A program made the position numbers and the translations under genes. This document shows positions 33,440-40,686 of a DNA stretch of 40,801 bases, piece by piece (the first letter of the stretch is position 1; each line of letters opens with the position of its first letter). Under the pieces are notes generated by a model. That model searched no databases, was not told the DNA's origin, and was given only the letters and a program-made list of their open reading frames with translations. Origin of the DNA: a virus; the IMG/VR virus record IMGVR_UViG_3300027969_000190, positions 1 to 40,801 of that record; one strand, 5' to 3'.

Positions 33440-35155
33440 TTAAACTTGCATTGGTGAAGGTGAGCCGTAGCCAGAAAACTGATTCATGATGTCCATCAAT
33501 GCGTTTGGTTGGCCACCGGTGGGGGCAGAGGCAAAGTTGCGGGCTGTCTCGCTCTGCACCTTCATTGCCTCGGCCTGCGCCTGTGCTGCCTGCGCCTTGG
33601 CGCGCGAGTCGCGGATGATTGCGACCTGGTCTGATGCCACGATGAGCTTGGGGTCCACGCCCAGCATGTCACTGTAGCTGTCGACCCACTCGTCGGAATT
33701 GAACTTGTCCAGCACATCAGGCTTGAACGATGCGACCTGGCCAAGGTTGCCCACAAAGCGGTCGATGCCGTTGACGCCAATGGCGCGTTGGGCTTGGGCC
33801 AGCATCGAGATGAAATCGACGTTCAGGTCCATGCCTTGCAGCTCTGGAGGCGCAGGCGGAATGATGCCGGCCTCAAGCATGCGGGTAAAAGTGATGTCGA
33901 TCAAAGGGTCGAGCAGCTCATTGTGTAAGCGCTCTAGCACTGGGCCCAACATCAGCAGTTTCTCTTCGTGGCGCTCGGCCACCTCGGTCGCTGTCATCCT
34001 GGTGTCTGTGGCGTTGGCCAGCATCAGGAACAGGTCAGCATAGAAGCCGCCACGCACCCGCTCGCGAACGTCTTGGATGTCCATCAGCAGCGCGTTCAGA
34101 TCCAGGTTGACCTCAAAGGCTGTCTTGATGCCCGCGGTCTGGCCGTCGTAGAACGTGACGCCACCAGGCAGCATCTCCACATCGCGGTTCTTCATGGATG
34201 TTGGCGCCTGCAAAGGCGGCTTGGTCTGATAGTCAATGGCCTGGGCCTTGCGGAGCTGCTCATGCTGGAGCTGCTTGATGTCGCCCAGCACTTCCATACC
34301 TGGGCTGTTGCCGTAGATGTCACCACCGGTCACAGACCAACGCGGCACGACGGCAGGGAACTGCTTGAAGCCGCCTTGACGCAAGAACTTGTTGGGGTCG
34401 CCACCGACCTCAAAATAGTAGCTGGCCCATGGCATGTTGAGTGAGTCTTTCTTGCGAATGTCTCGATCAGCGCGCGGCTCAATGGCATGGATGATTGGAA
34501 TCCATTTGTCCAAGTTTCCATTGTTGTACATGGACTGCACAGTGTTCGAGCAATTCTTGTAGCCAAACTCTTTGACGATCTCGCCTACGGTCTTTTCAAA
34601 CTCGCGGTACATGGTGCAGACGCGGCCCTGGTAGTCCTGCGCAATGCAGTATTCGCCGGTGGTCACTGGGTAGTGGTGCACCACGTTCATGTGGTCGGGC
34701 AGGATGATCGAACTGGCAGTGCCAAAGCAGCCCAGCTCTTCGTACATGCCATGCAGCGAACGATAGGTATTGCTGCGCTGAAACACTGTCTGCATGCGCT
34801 TGGTCACATCATCGAGCCACAGTTTAACGGGTTGGTAGCTGTTCAGATCTGGATCTGCTGTGCCCAAGCGGAACCATGGGCGTGCCGGTGATGTAGCGCC
34901 GGCCATCATGCCAGCACCCAGCGTGCGAAGAGCTCGCGTGCCGGTGTTGTCGTAGATGTTGTTGTGCCGGCGCCAGCCTTTGTCTCGATCCTGTCGGAAG
35001 TAGCGGCCATTGCGCGGCAGGATGTAAGTCGTCAGCTCCTGCCAGTGCGCCCACCAGGATGCACGCTCAGTTTTGAGCTGCCCCCAGCGCGTGTACAGTT
35101 TGTCGCGTGTTGGAGCGTTCTCGTACGAGGATGCGTCGCTGGTAAATTGACTCAT
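33440..35155 (-). CDS. Portal protein (head-to-tail connector), podovirus type
   Basis: Over 571 residues the beginning (LYTRWGQLKTERASWWAHWQ and ELTTYILPRNGRYF) and the phrases GAGMMAGATSPARPWFRLGT, YREFEKTVGEIVKEFGY, QLRKAQAIDYQTKPPLQAP and RVRGGFYADLF are the standard landmarks of podovirus portals. Twelve copies form the DNA channel and dock the terminase and the tail adaptor. The C-terminus is an Ala/Gln-rich helix with a disordered end. Confidence 0.94.
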   Translation of the reverse strand: MSQFTSDASSYENAPTRDKLYTRWGQLKTERASWWAHWQELTTYILPRNGRYFRQDRDKGWRRHNNIYDNTGTRALRTLGAGMMAGATSPARPWFRLGTADPDLNSYQPVKLWLDDVTKRMQTVFQRSNTYRSLHGMYEELGCFGTASSIILPDHMNVVHHYPVTTGEYCIAQDYQGRVCTMYREFEKTVGEIVKEFGYKNCSNTVQSMYNNGNLDKWIPIIHAIEPRADRDIRKKDSLNMPWASYYFEVGGDPNKFLRQGGFKQFPAVVPRWSVTGGDIYGNSPGMEVLGDIKQLQHEQLRKAQAIDYQTKPPLQAPTSMKNRDVEMLPGGVTFYDGQTAGIKTAFEVNLDLNALLMDIQDVRERVRGGFYADLFLMLANATDTRMTATEVAERHEEKLLMLGPVLERLHNELLDPLIDITFTRMLEAGIIPPAPPELQGMDLNVDFISMLAQAQRAIGVNGIDRFVGNLGQVASFKPDVLDKFNSDEWVDSYSDMLGVDPKLIVASDQVAIIRDSRAKAQAAQAQAEAMKVQSETARNFASAPTGGQPNALMDIMNQFSGYGSPSPMQV

Positions 35156-35157
35156 GT

Positions 35158-35484
35158 TTAACCGCCCAAAAGTGTGTTCTTGCCCAATGCCAAGGCGTTT
35201 GGATCGACGCCTGTCGGCCCGGTCAGCATTGTGCCTGCACCGCCGCCACCTTGAGCTGACTGAGTTGCTGCCGACAAGATGCTGGCTGCGTCAGGTTGTT
35301 TGCGGTTGGCTGCATTCTGTGCCTGCTCACTCAACCTGGTCTGCTGGTTGGCTTTGTCGGTGGCTTGTTTCTGTGCCGCCTCTTGTTTGCCCAGAGCTTC
35401 TGATTGCATGCTGGCGCTTCGTTCGCCTGAATACACCGAATAACCCAGAGCTCCCACTGCTGCAATTGCTGCTGTCACGCCCAT
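35158..35484 (-). CDS. Small Ala/Gln-rich protein beside the portal gene (108 aa)
   Basis: The ATG at 35484 has AAGGAG before it; an upstream in-frame start has none. A short hydrophobic N-terminal helix (VTAAIAAVGALGYSVYSGE) is followed by a polar helix rich in Gln and Ala and a Gly-rich end (QGGGGAGTMLTGPTG). This is the layout of small phage proteins with a membrane-touching helix, sometimes similar to ejection proteins. It lies between GNAT and portal. The function is unknown. Confidence 0.65.
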   Translation of the reverse strand: MGVTAAIAAVGALGYSVYSGERSASMQSEALGKQEAAQKQATDKANQQTRLSEQAQNAANRKQPDAASILSAATQSAQGGGGAGTMLTGPTGVDPNALALGKNTLLGG

Positions 35485-35485
35485 A

Positions 35486-35935
35486 TCAAATCTCCTTGCT
35501 GAATATGATGTCCTGCACTCCATACCCCATCCGAGGCATCACGCCGGCCAGCGGGGTATTCTTCTTTGCATGCCACAGCATAAGTGTGGCACCTTTTTCC
35601 TTTGCCACTCGCTCGGTTTCCCGAATGAGCTGAATCCCCAATCGACCGGCGCGCCGCTCTTTGGCCAGGAACAACAGGTCATTATTGGCAATCACTAGGT
35701 CTGCGTAGTGTAGGTGCTTCATAATGAAATTGACCGAGTATCCAATCAACTGGCCGCCATCATAGGCAGCCAAGATCATCGTCAACCCACTGGCCTCCAT
35801 TGCTTTGTATCGATCAATATCGGGCTTCAAAACCATGAGCCGCTTGTTGAGAGCGACCTCATCCCAATGGTCAGAGAAAAGCTCGCCGACATCTGTCAGC
35901 ACTTCGTCGACTGTCGATTCACGGATCACGGTCAT
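35486..35935 (-). CDS. GNAT-family N-acetyltransferase (149 aa)
   Basis: LIGYSVNFIMKHLHYADLVIANNDLLFLAKERRAGRLG contains strands 4-5 and the acetyl-CoA loop, which has R-x-x-R-x-G (RRAGRLG) in place of the usual Q-x-x-G-x-G/A. IQLIRETERVAKEKGATLMLWHA is the following helix and strand. Its substrate is unknown; similar genes sit near portals and terminases in many podoviruses. It is the first gene after a (A/T)TACGGGTACC element. Confidence 0.85.
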   Translation of the reverse strand: MTVIRESTVDEVLTDVGELFSDHWDEVALNKRLMVLKPDIDRYKAMEASGLTMILAAYDGGQLIGYSVNFIMKHLHYADLVIANNDLLFLAKERRAGRLGIQLIRETERVAKEKGATLMLWHAKKNTPLAGVMPRMGYGVQDIIFSKEI

Positions 35936-35963
35936 GGTGTCAATCTAGTTGGTTGATGTGGGC

Positions 35964-35974
35964 ATACGGGTACC
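35964..35974 (-). promoter_or_regulatory. Late-module element 4 (GGTACCCGTAT) before portal module
   Basis: On the minus strand it begins three bases after the TGA of the terminase large subunit gene. CTAGAT/TAGATT, which is -10-like, begins about 26 bases after the first G. The next gene (GNAT, start 35935) opens the portal module. Confidence 0.6.
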
Positions 35975-35977
35975 GGA

Positions 35978-37309
35978 TCACATGGTTGCATAGGGGTCGT
36001 GATCCTTCTTGACTGCGTTCTTGACCATCCTGGAGTAGATGTCCTTGGGTGTGCGCTTGCGCACGGGGTAAGCAAAGGTCAAGGCCAGGGCGTCGGCCAT
36101 GTCTGGGCTGCCGCCACCTTGCAAGCGCTTCTTGATCTCGTCCTTGGGTTCGAGCATCTTTCGGCCGGCGGCGTCGTACCAATACACCGGTGTGGCCAGC
36201 TCCTGCTTGAGGCTGACGTCGTTGGGAATGGCGCCGCCCTGTTTGATCCAGTCAGCCATCTCGAACCACATCTCAGCGCGCCGATTGACAAACAGGTGGG
36301 CCTGGGTAGCCTTGCCGCCGAAAGGCACCTCCACGACGTCGTAGTCAAGTTGACGCAGACGGTCGATCACCCCAGCCCCGGCGCCGGCATCAATGAACAC
36401 GGCATCGGGCTCCCATTGCTCAATCACGGCGGCCACCCTGGCGGCCAGGTCCATGTTGTCCAAGCCTCGGTAAACCAGGGGATCAAAGGACTGCAGACCC
36501 TGGCGTTTAAAGATGACGCTGCGGTCGTCGCCAAATCGAGCGGGATCGACGCCCAGGATCTTTGGAGCGCCTACCACATCTTTGTCGGTGTAGGTGCGCT
36601 TGCTGGCCTCCTCGGCTTCGGACAGACTGATAAGCTGGTCGTCGCCGGCCGCGGAGAAATCGCATAGGTACTCACGCGAGAACGACGTTTCGGCCATGTC
36701 ACGCTTCAAGCGTTGGACCTCGTCGGGGTTGATGGCGTTGGTGTCATAGACCGTGTATTTGGCGGCATGCCAATCTGGCAACGCATCGGCCCGGTAGTAG
36801 ATCTCGCTGAACAGGTTGATGCCGGAGGGCGTGCCGATGAACATGGCCCAGCCCATACGGTCGGACAGCGCAGGCTGGATAATGTCGTTCCACACCTCGG
36901 GCTTGATCTGCGCGACCTCGTCAATCACCACACCATCCAAGCGCACGCCTCGCATGGCATCGGGGTTGTCACCACCAAAGATGCGGATCATGCAACCGTT
37001 GTGCTTAAACCGAACTGAAAGCTCGGACTCGTTGATCTCGACGGCAGCCTGGATGCGCAAGGGCTCGATTTTCTGCTTAAGCCGGGCCCATGCAATGGCC
37101 TTGGCTTGCTTGAGAAACGGGGCAATGTAAAAGAATAAGCCCAAGTCTTGGCTGAACTTCATGGCCTTGTCAATGATTTCCATCAAAGCCAGTTCGGTCT
37201 TGCCTGCTCGGCGATGCAGGGCCAGCACGGTAAAGCGCTTCTTTTTGCGGTGGCATTCCTTCTGCCAATCGCGGGGGCGGTAATCTAGTCTGATGACCTC
37301 ATTCGCCAT
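35978..37309 (-). CDS. terL: Terminase large subunit
   Basis: This 443-residue packaging motor has the Walker A variant HRRAGKTE at 32-39, Walker B VVIDE with Asp130-Glu131, and the GTPSG coupling segment at 159-163. The RNase-H-like nuclease has Asp255 (GVDPARFGDD), Asp307 (VFIDAGAG) and the final SPDMADAL Asp. It translocates DNA through the portal and cuts it. It overlaps the small subunit gene by 11 bases. The packaging type (headful, cos or terminal repeat) cannot be fixed from this sequence. Confidence 0.96.
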   Translation of the reverse strand: MANEVIRLDYRPRDWQKECHRKKKRFTVLALHRRAGKTELALMEIIDKAMKFSQDLGLFFYIAPFLKQAKAIAWARLKQKIEPLRIQAAVEINESELSVRFKHNGCMIRIFGGDNPDAMRGVRLDGVVIDEVAQIKPEVWNDIIQPALSDRMGWAMFIGTPSGINLFSEIYYRADALPDWHAAKYTVYDTNAINPDEVQRLKRDMAETSFSREYLCDFSAAGDDQLISLSEAEEASKRTYTDKDVVGAPKILGVDPARFGDDRSVIFKRQGLQSFDPLVYRGLDNMDLAARVAAVIEQWEPDAVFIDAGAGAGVIDRLRQLDYDVVEVPFGGKATQAHLFVNRRAEMWFEMADWIKQGGAIPNDVSLKQELATPVYWYDAAGRKMLEPKDEIKKRLQGGGSPDMADALALTFAYPVRKRTPKDIYSRMVKNAVKKDHDPYATM

Positions 37310-37781
37310 CCGGCACTCCAGTGGCCACCACCAGGCTCATGGCCCCGCTGTGCTCCACACCCATCTTGTCGCCGTACTTCTTTGGGTTCCACTTGGCCAA
37401 CAGCTTCATGCGTTGTTCTGCCCGGTTCCTGGCCCAAGTCACATACCCGGCGTCGGTCTTGCCGTTCATGTCGTTGGGCGGTGGGCTGTCGATGATCTCG
37501 AGGGTCTCGTCGGCAATGCAGTCATGACCGATGTCACGCGCATGCGCGAAGCGTTGAGCGAAATCTTTGTCCTTCTCCATCCAAAGGTACACGGTCGAGT
37601 AATGGATGTCGTTATTCCTGCACCATTCACGCAAAGTTTTTCCCAGTGAAATCCACGAAATAATTTCATCGGCTTTGTTTTGAGGAACTGGCTCGGGAGG
37701 GCGGCCAATTTTTTTGGGCTCAGTCGCTGGCTTTTTCACGGATGGTTTTCCACTTGTCTGGGGTTTGTGCTCGGCGCTCAT
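37299..37781 (-). CDS. terS: Terminase small subunit
   Basis: A disordered Lys/Pro-rich N-terminus (about 30 residues) precedes KADEIISWISLGKTLREWCRNNDIHYSTVYLW, a helix-turn-helix of the small terminase type. The oligomerising part follows (ARDIGHDCIADETLEIID and TWARNRAEQRMKLLAKW), and then a short tail, KYGDKMGVEHSG. It recognises phage DNA for packaging. There is no good ribosome site, so it is likely translated by coupling with the upstream HTH gene, which it overlaps by 62 bases. Confidence 0.9.
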   Translation of the reverse strand: MSAEHKPQTSGKPSVKKPATEPKKIGRPPEPVPQNKADEIISWISLGKTLREWCRNNDIHYSTVYLWMEKDKDFAQRFAHARDIGHDCIADETLEIIDSPPPNDMNGKTDAGYVTWARNRAEQRMKLLAKWNPKKYGDKMGVEHSGAMSLVVATGVPDGE

Positions 37782-37971
37782 AGTTGCATATTTTCTGGAC
37801 GCAGCTCCTGGTTAGGTTGAACATCTTGGCCAGTCTGCGATAGCCAATTGCTTCATCTTCGTGTAAGTCGCGGATCTTGTCGATGATATCGTCAGGGATT
37901 CTTGCATTGTGGTGGGAAGACCCAATGCGATAGCCATTTTCGTTGACGGCGACAACTTTCTTGACGGTCAT
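37720..37971 (-). CDS. Small HTH protein overlapping terS (83 aa)
   Basis: IPDDIIDKIRDLHEDEAIGYRRLAKMFNL followed by TRSCVQKICNYERRAQTPD is a homeodomain/resolvase-like helix-turn-helix with a basic tail, so it is very likely a DNA-binding protein. It is 62 bases out of frame into terS, and its start overlaps the 53-aa gene (ATGA). It may be a late-gene activator or packaging accessory; a factor binding the (A/T)TACGGGTACC elements is one guess with no direct evidence. Confidence 0.75.
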   Translation of the reverse strand: MTVKKVVAVNENGYRIGSSHHNARIPDDIIDKIRDLHEDEAIGYRRLAKMFNLTRSCVQKICNYERRAQTPDKWKTIREKASD

Positions 37972-38129
37972 TTTTTCTTTTTAAGCATGGCGTGCCAGGG
38001 TGTTTTCTTTTTCACTCCTTCACTGGCCATTTTTGAAGCGTCTGCTTGGCTCATCCCGTGAGCCTTGGCAACCTTTGAGTCGTGAGCCGCGGCTTCAAAA
38101 AGCCGATGCTGTTTGGCTGTGTATGGCAT
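37968..38129 (-). CDS. Short basic protein (53 aa) ahead of the terminase genes
   Basis: AAGGACGGCC precedes the ATG at 38129, and its TGA overlaps the start of the HTH gene as ATGA. The product starts PYTAKQHRLFEAAAHDSKVAK, then HGMSQADASKMASEGVK and a Lys-rich end. The phrase KQHRLFEAAA-HD-S/A-VAK with SQADASKMASEG recurs, from memory, as a tiny conserved phage protein. It is probably a nucleic-acid-binding or structural small protein; its function is not known. Confidence 0.7.
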   Translation of the reverse strand: MPYTAKQHRLFEAAAHDSKVAKAHGMSQADASKMASEGVKKKTPWHAMLKKKK

Positions 38130-38137
38130 GGCCGTCC

Positions 38138-38182
38138 TTAATATTTTGGTGGCTTTGGTGGTTTTTTGTTTTTGCTTGGCAT
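38138..38182 (-). CDS. Micro-ORF, 14 codons, Lys/Pro-rich
   Basis: The ATG at 38182 has a perfect GGAG with ideal spacing (GGAGATCAAA ATG). It encodes only MPSKNKKPPKPPKY, and the stop lies just before the ribosome site of the 53-aa gene. It could be a real micropeptide or a leader that keeps ribosomes moving into the next gene. Proline pairs could stall ribosomes. The evidence is the ribosome site and position only. Confidence 0.4.
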   Translation of the reverse strand: MPSKNKKPPKPPKY

Positions 38183-38215
38183 TTTGATCTCCAGGTAAAA
38201 AATGGTTGAAACAAG

Positions 38216-38407
38216 TTAATTTTGCCTGAGTGTTGCATTTTGCACAACAAGGTCATTTGTCATATTTAAAGCCCAGTTGACTTCGTACATGGAAACGGGC
38301 TGACCTTCTTTGGCCCGATCAAGGATAGCTGTGGCTTTCTTCCTGGCTGGGCATTCCCGTCCTTGGTTGCAATCGCCAATGCATGGTGGGCATTTTTGTT
38401 CGCTCAT
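38216..38407 (-). CDS. Small Cys-rich protein (63 aa)
   Basis: Four cysteines near the N-terminus (CPPCIGDCNQGRECPARKK) suggest a small zinc knuckle. A helix (ATAILDRAKEGQPVSMYEV) and a short tail follow. Proteins with this start are common in phage early regions next to replication genes. Its ATG overlaps the previous gene's stop (ATGA). No function is known. Confidence 0.7.
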   Translation of the reverse strand: MSEQKCPPCIGDCNQGRECPARKKATAILDRAKEGQPVSMYEVNWALNMTNDLVVQNATLRQN

Positions 38408-38679
38408 GTGTTTTCCTTTATGCCGTGGGCGGCTTCAATAATCATGGCGACTCTGCAAAATTCCTGCGCGTTCACGTCATGTGGCGTGTCTGGATGATTT
38501 GAGAACAAGGCGTTTAATTCGGCCGGCGTCAGCGGCTTGCGCTGTGACGCCTCGCGCTCGGCCTTGACCGCCTTTTCAGTAAATGCTCGCATCTGTTCTT
38601 TTGTGTAAACGCTACCCAAATAAAGATGACGGCTAACAACATTAGTGGCGGCAGGTTTTGGTAATCGCAACTTAATCAT
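38404..38679 (-). CDS. Hypothetical protein (91 aa)
   Basis: I chose the ATG at 38679 because it has AAGGGG before it and an ATGA overlap with the upstream gene's stop; an in-frame start at 38712 lacks both. A basic N-terminus (KLRLPKPAATN), a helix (KEQMRAFTEKAVKAEREAS) and a second helix (DVNAQEFCRVAMIIEAAHG) can be seen. I do not recognise it. Confidence 0.65.
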   Translation of the reverse strand: MIKLRLPKPAATNVVSRHLYLGSVYTKEQMRAFTEKAVKAEREASQRKPLTPAELNALFSNHPDTPHDVNAQEFCRVAMIIEAAHGIKENT

Positions 38680-38972
38680 GCTTGTCCCCTTGCTAGAATA
38701 ACCATTTTGCAATCAAGTGCGTCTGGTGGCTCAATTTCATCTTCAGCTTCTTCCAAAATCCAAGCACGGTACAAGTCATCACACACATTTGCACAAGCCT
38801 CGCGCTCTGCCAGCACAAGCATATTGATGTGTTCATTTAACGCACTGATAACATACTGTGCTGCTTCGTCAATAGGTAAATCTGGATTGACCGTTACACC
38901 ATTTTTATCAATCCGCATAGCCTCTTTGCTTGCGCCTCCGAGAAAAATAATGTTTGGTTCGTTTTTAGTCAT
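38676..38972 (-). CDS. Hypothetical protein (98 aa)
   Basis: AAAGGAGCACAC precedes the ATG at 38972, which overlaps the upstream stop (ATGA); a start at 39026 is in frame but not supported. Residues about 5-40 form strands (NIIFLGGASKEAMRIDKNGVT), and about 40-80 are helices with two Cys (EREACANVCDDLYRAWI) and an acidic end. Small phage proteins with VLAEREACA and C--L occur widely near replication genes. The function is unknown. Confidence 0.68.
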   Translation of the reverse strand: MTKNEPNIIFLGGASKEAMRIDKNGVTVNPDLPIDEAAQYVISALNEHINMLVLAEREACANVCDDLYRAWILEEAEDEIEPPDALDCKMVILARGQA

Positions 38973-39181
38973 GTGTGCTCCTTTGGTGGTGTGCAAGTGT
39001 GGATGTCTTGTGTCCGTTTGCCGCAACGTGGGCAGAAGTTGCGTTCTTGCCCCGGCTCTGCCAAAGCGTTTTCACGGACAAGCTCGGCAAATGCTTCAAG
39101 TGCTTTACTAAAAACAATGTGCTCTTGTAATCCAGCCTCTCTCGCCGTCTCAATGATTGTTCGTTTACGCCATAAGGTCAT
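38969..39181 (-). CDS. Small protein with C-terminal zinc ribbon (70 aa)
   Basis: AAGGAGCAAAAA precedes the ATG at 39181. A helical first half (ARTIIETAREAGLQEH-like, KALEAFAELVRENA) is followed by FCPRCGKRTQDIHTC, which has the Cys pairs of a small zinc ribbon. It is coupled to both neighbours by ATGA. It is likely a nucleic-acid- or protein-binding accessory; unknown. Confidence 0.68.
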   Translation of the reverse strand: MTLWRKRTIIETAREAGLQEHIVFSKALEAFAELVRENALAEPGQERNFCPRCGKRTQDIHTCTPPKEHT

Positions 39182-39408
39182 TTTTTGCTCCTTGTAAAAA
39201 TTTGAGACATGATGTCTTTGAGTTTATTAATTGAGGCCTCGCCTCGCTTTTTTGATCTTTCTTCCAACTGCTCTCTGCGCTTGTGCAATGGCAATCCAAG
39301 CAAATATCTTGCTTCGCATTCGATAAGCCATGCGGGACAATAGTTGCAGACCTTTCGTCCATCGACCAGGTTGATCGTTTCCTCGCGTGTACATCCTTCG
39401 CACCTCAT
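39178..39408 (-). CDS. Zinc-binding protein, DUF7696-like (76 aa)
   Basis: CEGCTREETINLVDGRKVCNYCPAWLIECEARYLLGLPL holds two Cys pairs and a CPAWLIECEAR phrase, typical of the uncharacterised DUF7696 phage family as I recall it. A charged coiled coil follows (HKRREQLEERSKKRG). The gene starts 2 bases after the preceding stop and overlaps the next gene. The function is unknown. Confidence 0.68.
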   Translation of the reverse strand: MRCEGCTREETINLVDGRKVCNYCPAWLIECEARYLLGLPLHKRREQLEERSKKRGEASINKLKDIMSQIFTRSKK

Positions 39409-39409
39409 G

Positions 39410-39673
39410 TCAGTGTTGGGCCTGGGCCATGTCTTGCATGTGTTTCATGTAGCCATCAACAAGCTCGGTGGCTTCTTGTGGTGTGATCGATTCAAAGGCT
39501 TGGTGCATGCGGTTTTCTGCTCCATCGGTTTCAAAGCCAATGCCAAAATCGCAAACGCCAAAGTTTTCTGGTTTAAAAAAGAATCGGATCTCCGGCGCGC
39601 CTTCTTTGTCTTGTTTTTCGATGACAACAATCTGGCCGTAGCGTTTGCTGTCAAATGTCTTTGCAAATTTCAT
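39410..39673 (-). CDS. Hypothetical protein (87 aa)
   Basis: Strand-rich first half (SKRYGQIVVIEKQDK, EIRFFFKPENFGVCDFGIGF), then helices ending MKHMQDMAQAQH. It starts on an ATGA overlap with the 149-aa gene. The family is not recognised; single-fold size and composition suggest a soluble accessory protein. Confidence 0.62.
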   Translation of the reverse strand: MKFAKTFDSKRYGQIVVIEKQDKEGAPEIRFFFKPENFGVCDFGIGFETDGAENRMHQAFESITPQEATELVDGYMKHMQDMAQAQH

Positions 39674-40119
39674 TTGAAATCTTTCAATAATTGCGTGTTA
39701 AGTTTCATCATTGCGTCAAAGCTGGCATCTTGCTCGCGCCTGGTGGTCTGGCTCTGCATGTCATCCACCAAATTCAATGCGTCGCCAATGCTTGCAAATT
39801 CTTCAGCATTTACACCCCATTTGTTCAAGCGATAAAAGCGCGCTTTGATTGATCGCATGCTGACAAGCGCTGCCTGGATCGAATCGTTGACATCGATGTT
39901 GTCAAAGTGATCAGTGGACATGAAACTGCCCCAATCAAGCCGGCATACCAGTGTGTGCCATGTGCCCTCGTCTGCAGTGCCATCGCGCAATCTGGCCAGC
40001 TCTTGATGCGGGATCATCTTGAGCAAATTGTCTGCATCAATAGTTTGACGGAACACTTTGGGCAATACAAGCACTGGTTTGGGCTTGTATTTTTTGCTGG
40101 GTTTTTTATTTGTAGCCAC
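39670..40119 (-). CDS. Hypothetical protein (149 aa) with GTG start
   Basis: I chose the GTG at 40119: GGGGA with good spacing lies ahead, and the start overlaps the preceding gene by 14 bases. An upstream in-frame ATG (40164) has no ribosome site. The product opens with a Lys-rich run (TNKKPSKKYKPKPVLVLPK) and continues with helices (SIQAALVSMRSIKARFYRLNKWG). It recalls small phage proteins of unknown function near lambda-P-like genes. Confidence 0.65.
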   Translation of the reverse strand: MATNKKPSKKYKPKPVLVLPKVFRQTIDADNLLKMIPHQELARLRDGTADEGTWHTLVCRLDWGSFMSTDHFDNIDVNDSIQAALVSMRSIKARFYRLNKWGVNAEEFASIGDALNLVDDMQSQTTRREQDASFDAMMKLNTQLLKDFK

Positions 40120-40294
40120 AGAATATTTCCCCTTTGCGATATTCTGGCCAACCTTCTCGGCCATAAGTGTTTTTGTACAACTTAGTCATAAAACAGTATT
40201 CCGTCTCTTGGCGCTCTTCTTCTTCAAAGTCGTAGGTTCCAACAAGCCAGTATGCGTAAAACATGATAATGACAAACACAATCAAACGGATCAT
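40106..40294 (-). CDS. Small membrane protein (62 aa)
   Basis: A single N-terminal hydrophobic helix (LIVFVIIMFYAYWLVG) anchors the protein, followed by an acidic cluster (FEEEERQETEYCF) and a basic/Tyr tail. There is no signal-peptidase site, so it is likely an inner-membrane protein with the acidic part inside. It starts on the stop of the P-like gene (ATGA). It might be a superinfection or membrane-modulating factor; no evidence beyond topology. Confidence 0.62.
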   Translation of the reverse strand: MIRLIVFVIIMFYAYWLVGTYDFEEEERQETEYCFMTKLYKNTYGREGWPEYRKGEIFCGYK

Positions 40295-40686
40295 TTGACG
40301 GCTCCCTTCATGGTCATGTTTTTGCGCAGGCCTTTCAGCATCTCGGAAACGCGCTTCTTGTTCGCTGCCATCTGCTCTTCGGTGAGTTTGTGCTCAAGCT
40401 CAAGCGGCTTGTTTTCTTTGCGGGGTGACATCCTGCACAACTCACGAAACTTGATGGCGTTGGGCGTGCGCTCTGGCAGGTGCTCCAAGGCATAGGCAAT
40501 GGCATCTGGCCAACGAATAAATCCTGCAAGCTCTTCAGCCCAAACCTGCTTGGCGTTCTCAATGCCTGGGTCCACACCGTTGACCATGCCTGTTCCGTAC
40601 TGGCCAAGAAACTCTCGGCCGTAAACGCCTTGGAGTCTGGTAAAAATCTTTTCAACCCAGGCGCGGGGTAATTGGTTCTGCGTCAT
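40291..40686 (-). CDS. Replication protein P-like (131 aa)
   Basis: VEKIFTRLQGVYGREFLGQYGTG and AKQVWAEELAGFIRWPDAIAYALEHLPERTPNAIKFRELC are the core of phage replication P-like proteins that bring the host DnaB helicase to the origin. It lacks the longer C-terminal part of lambda P. It overlaps the DUF1376 (O-like) gene by about 35 bases across the circle join, making an O-P cassette. A truncated copy of its start lies in the left overlap (bases 1-31). Confidence 0.85.
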   Translation of the reverse strand: MTQNQLPRAWVEKIFTRLQGVYGREFLGQYGTGMVNGVDPGIENAKQVWAEELAGFIRWPDAIAYALEHLPERTPNAIKFRELCRMSPRKENKPLELEHKLTEEQMAANKKRVSEMLKGLRKNMTMKGAVK

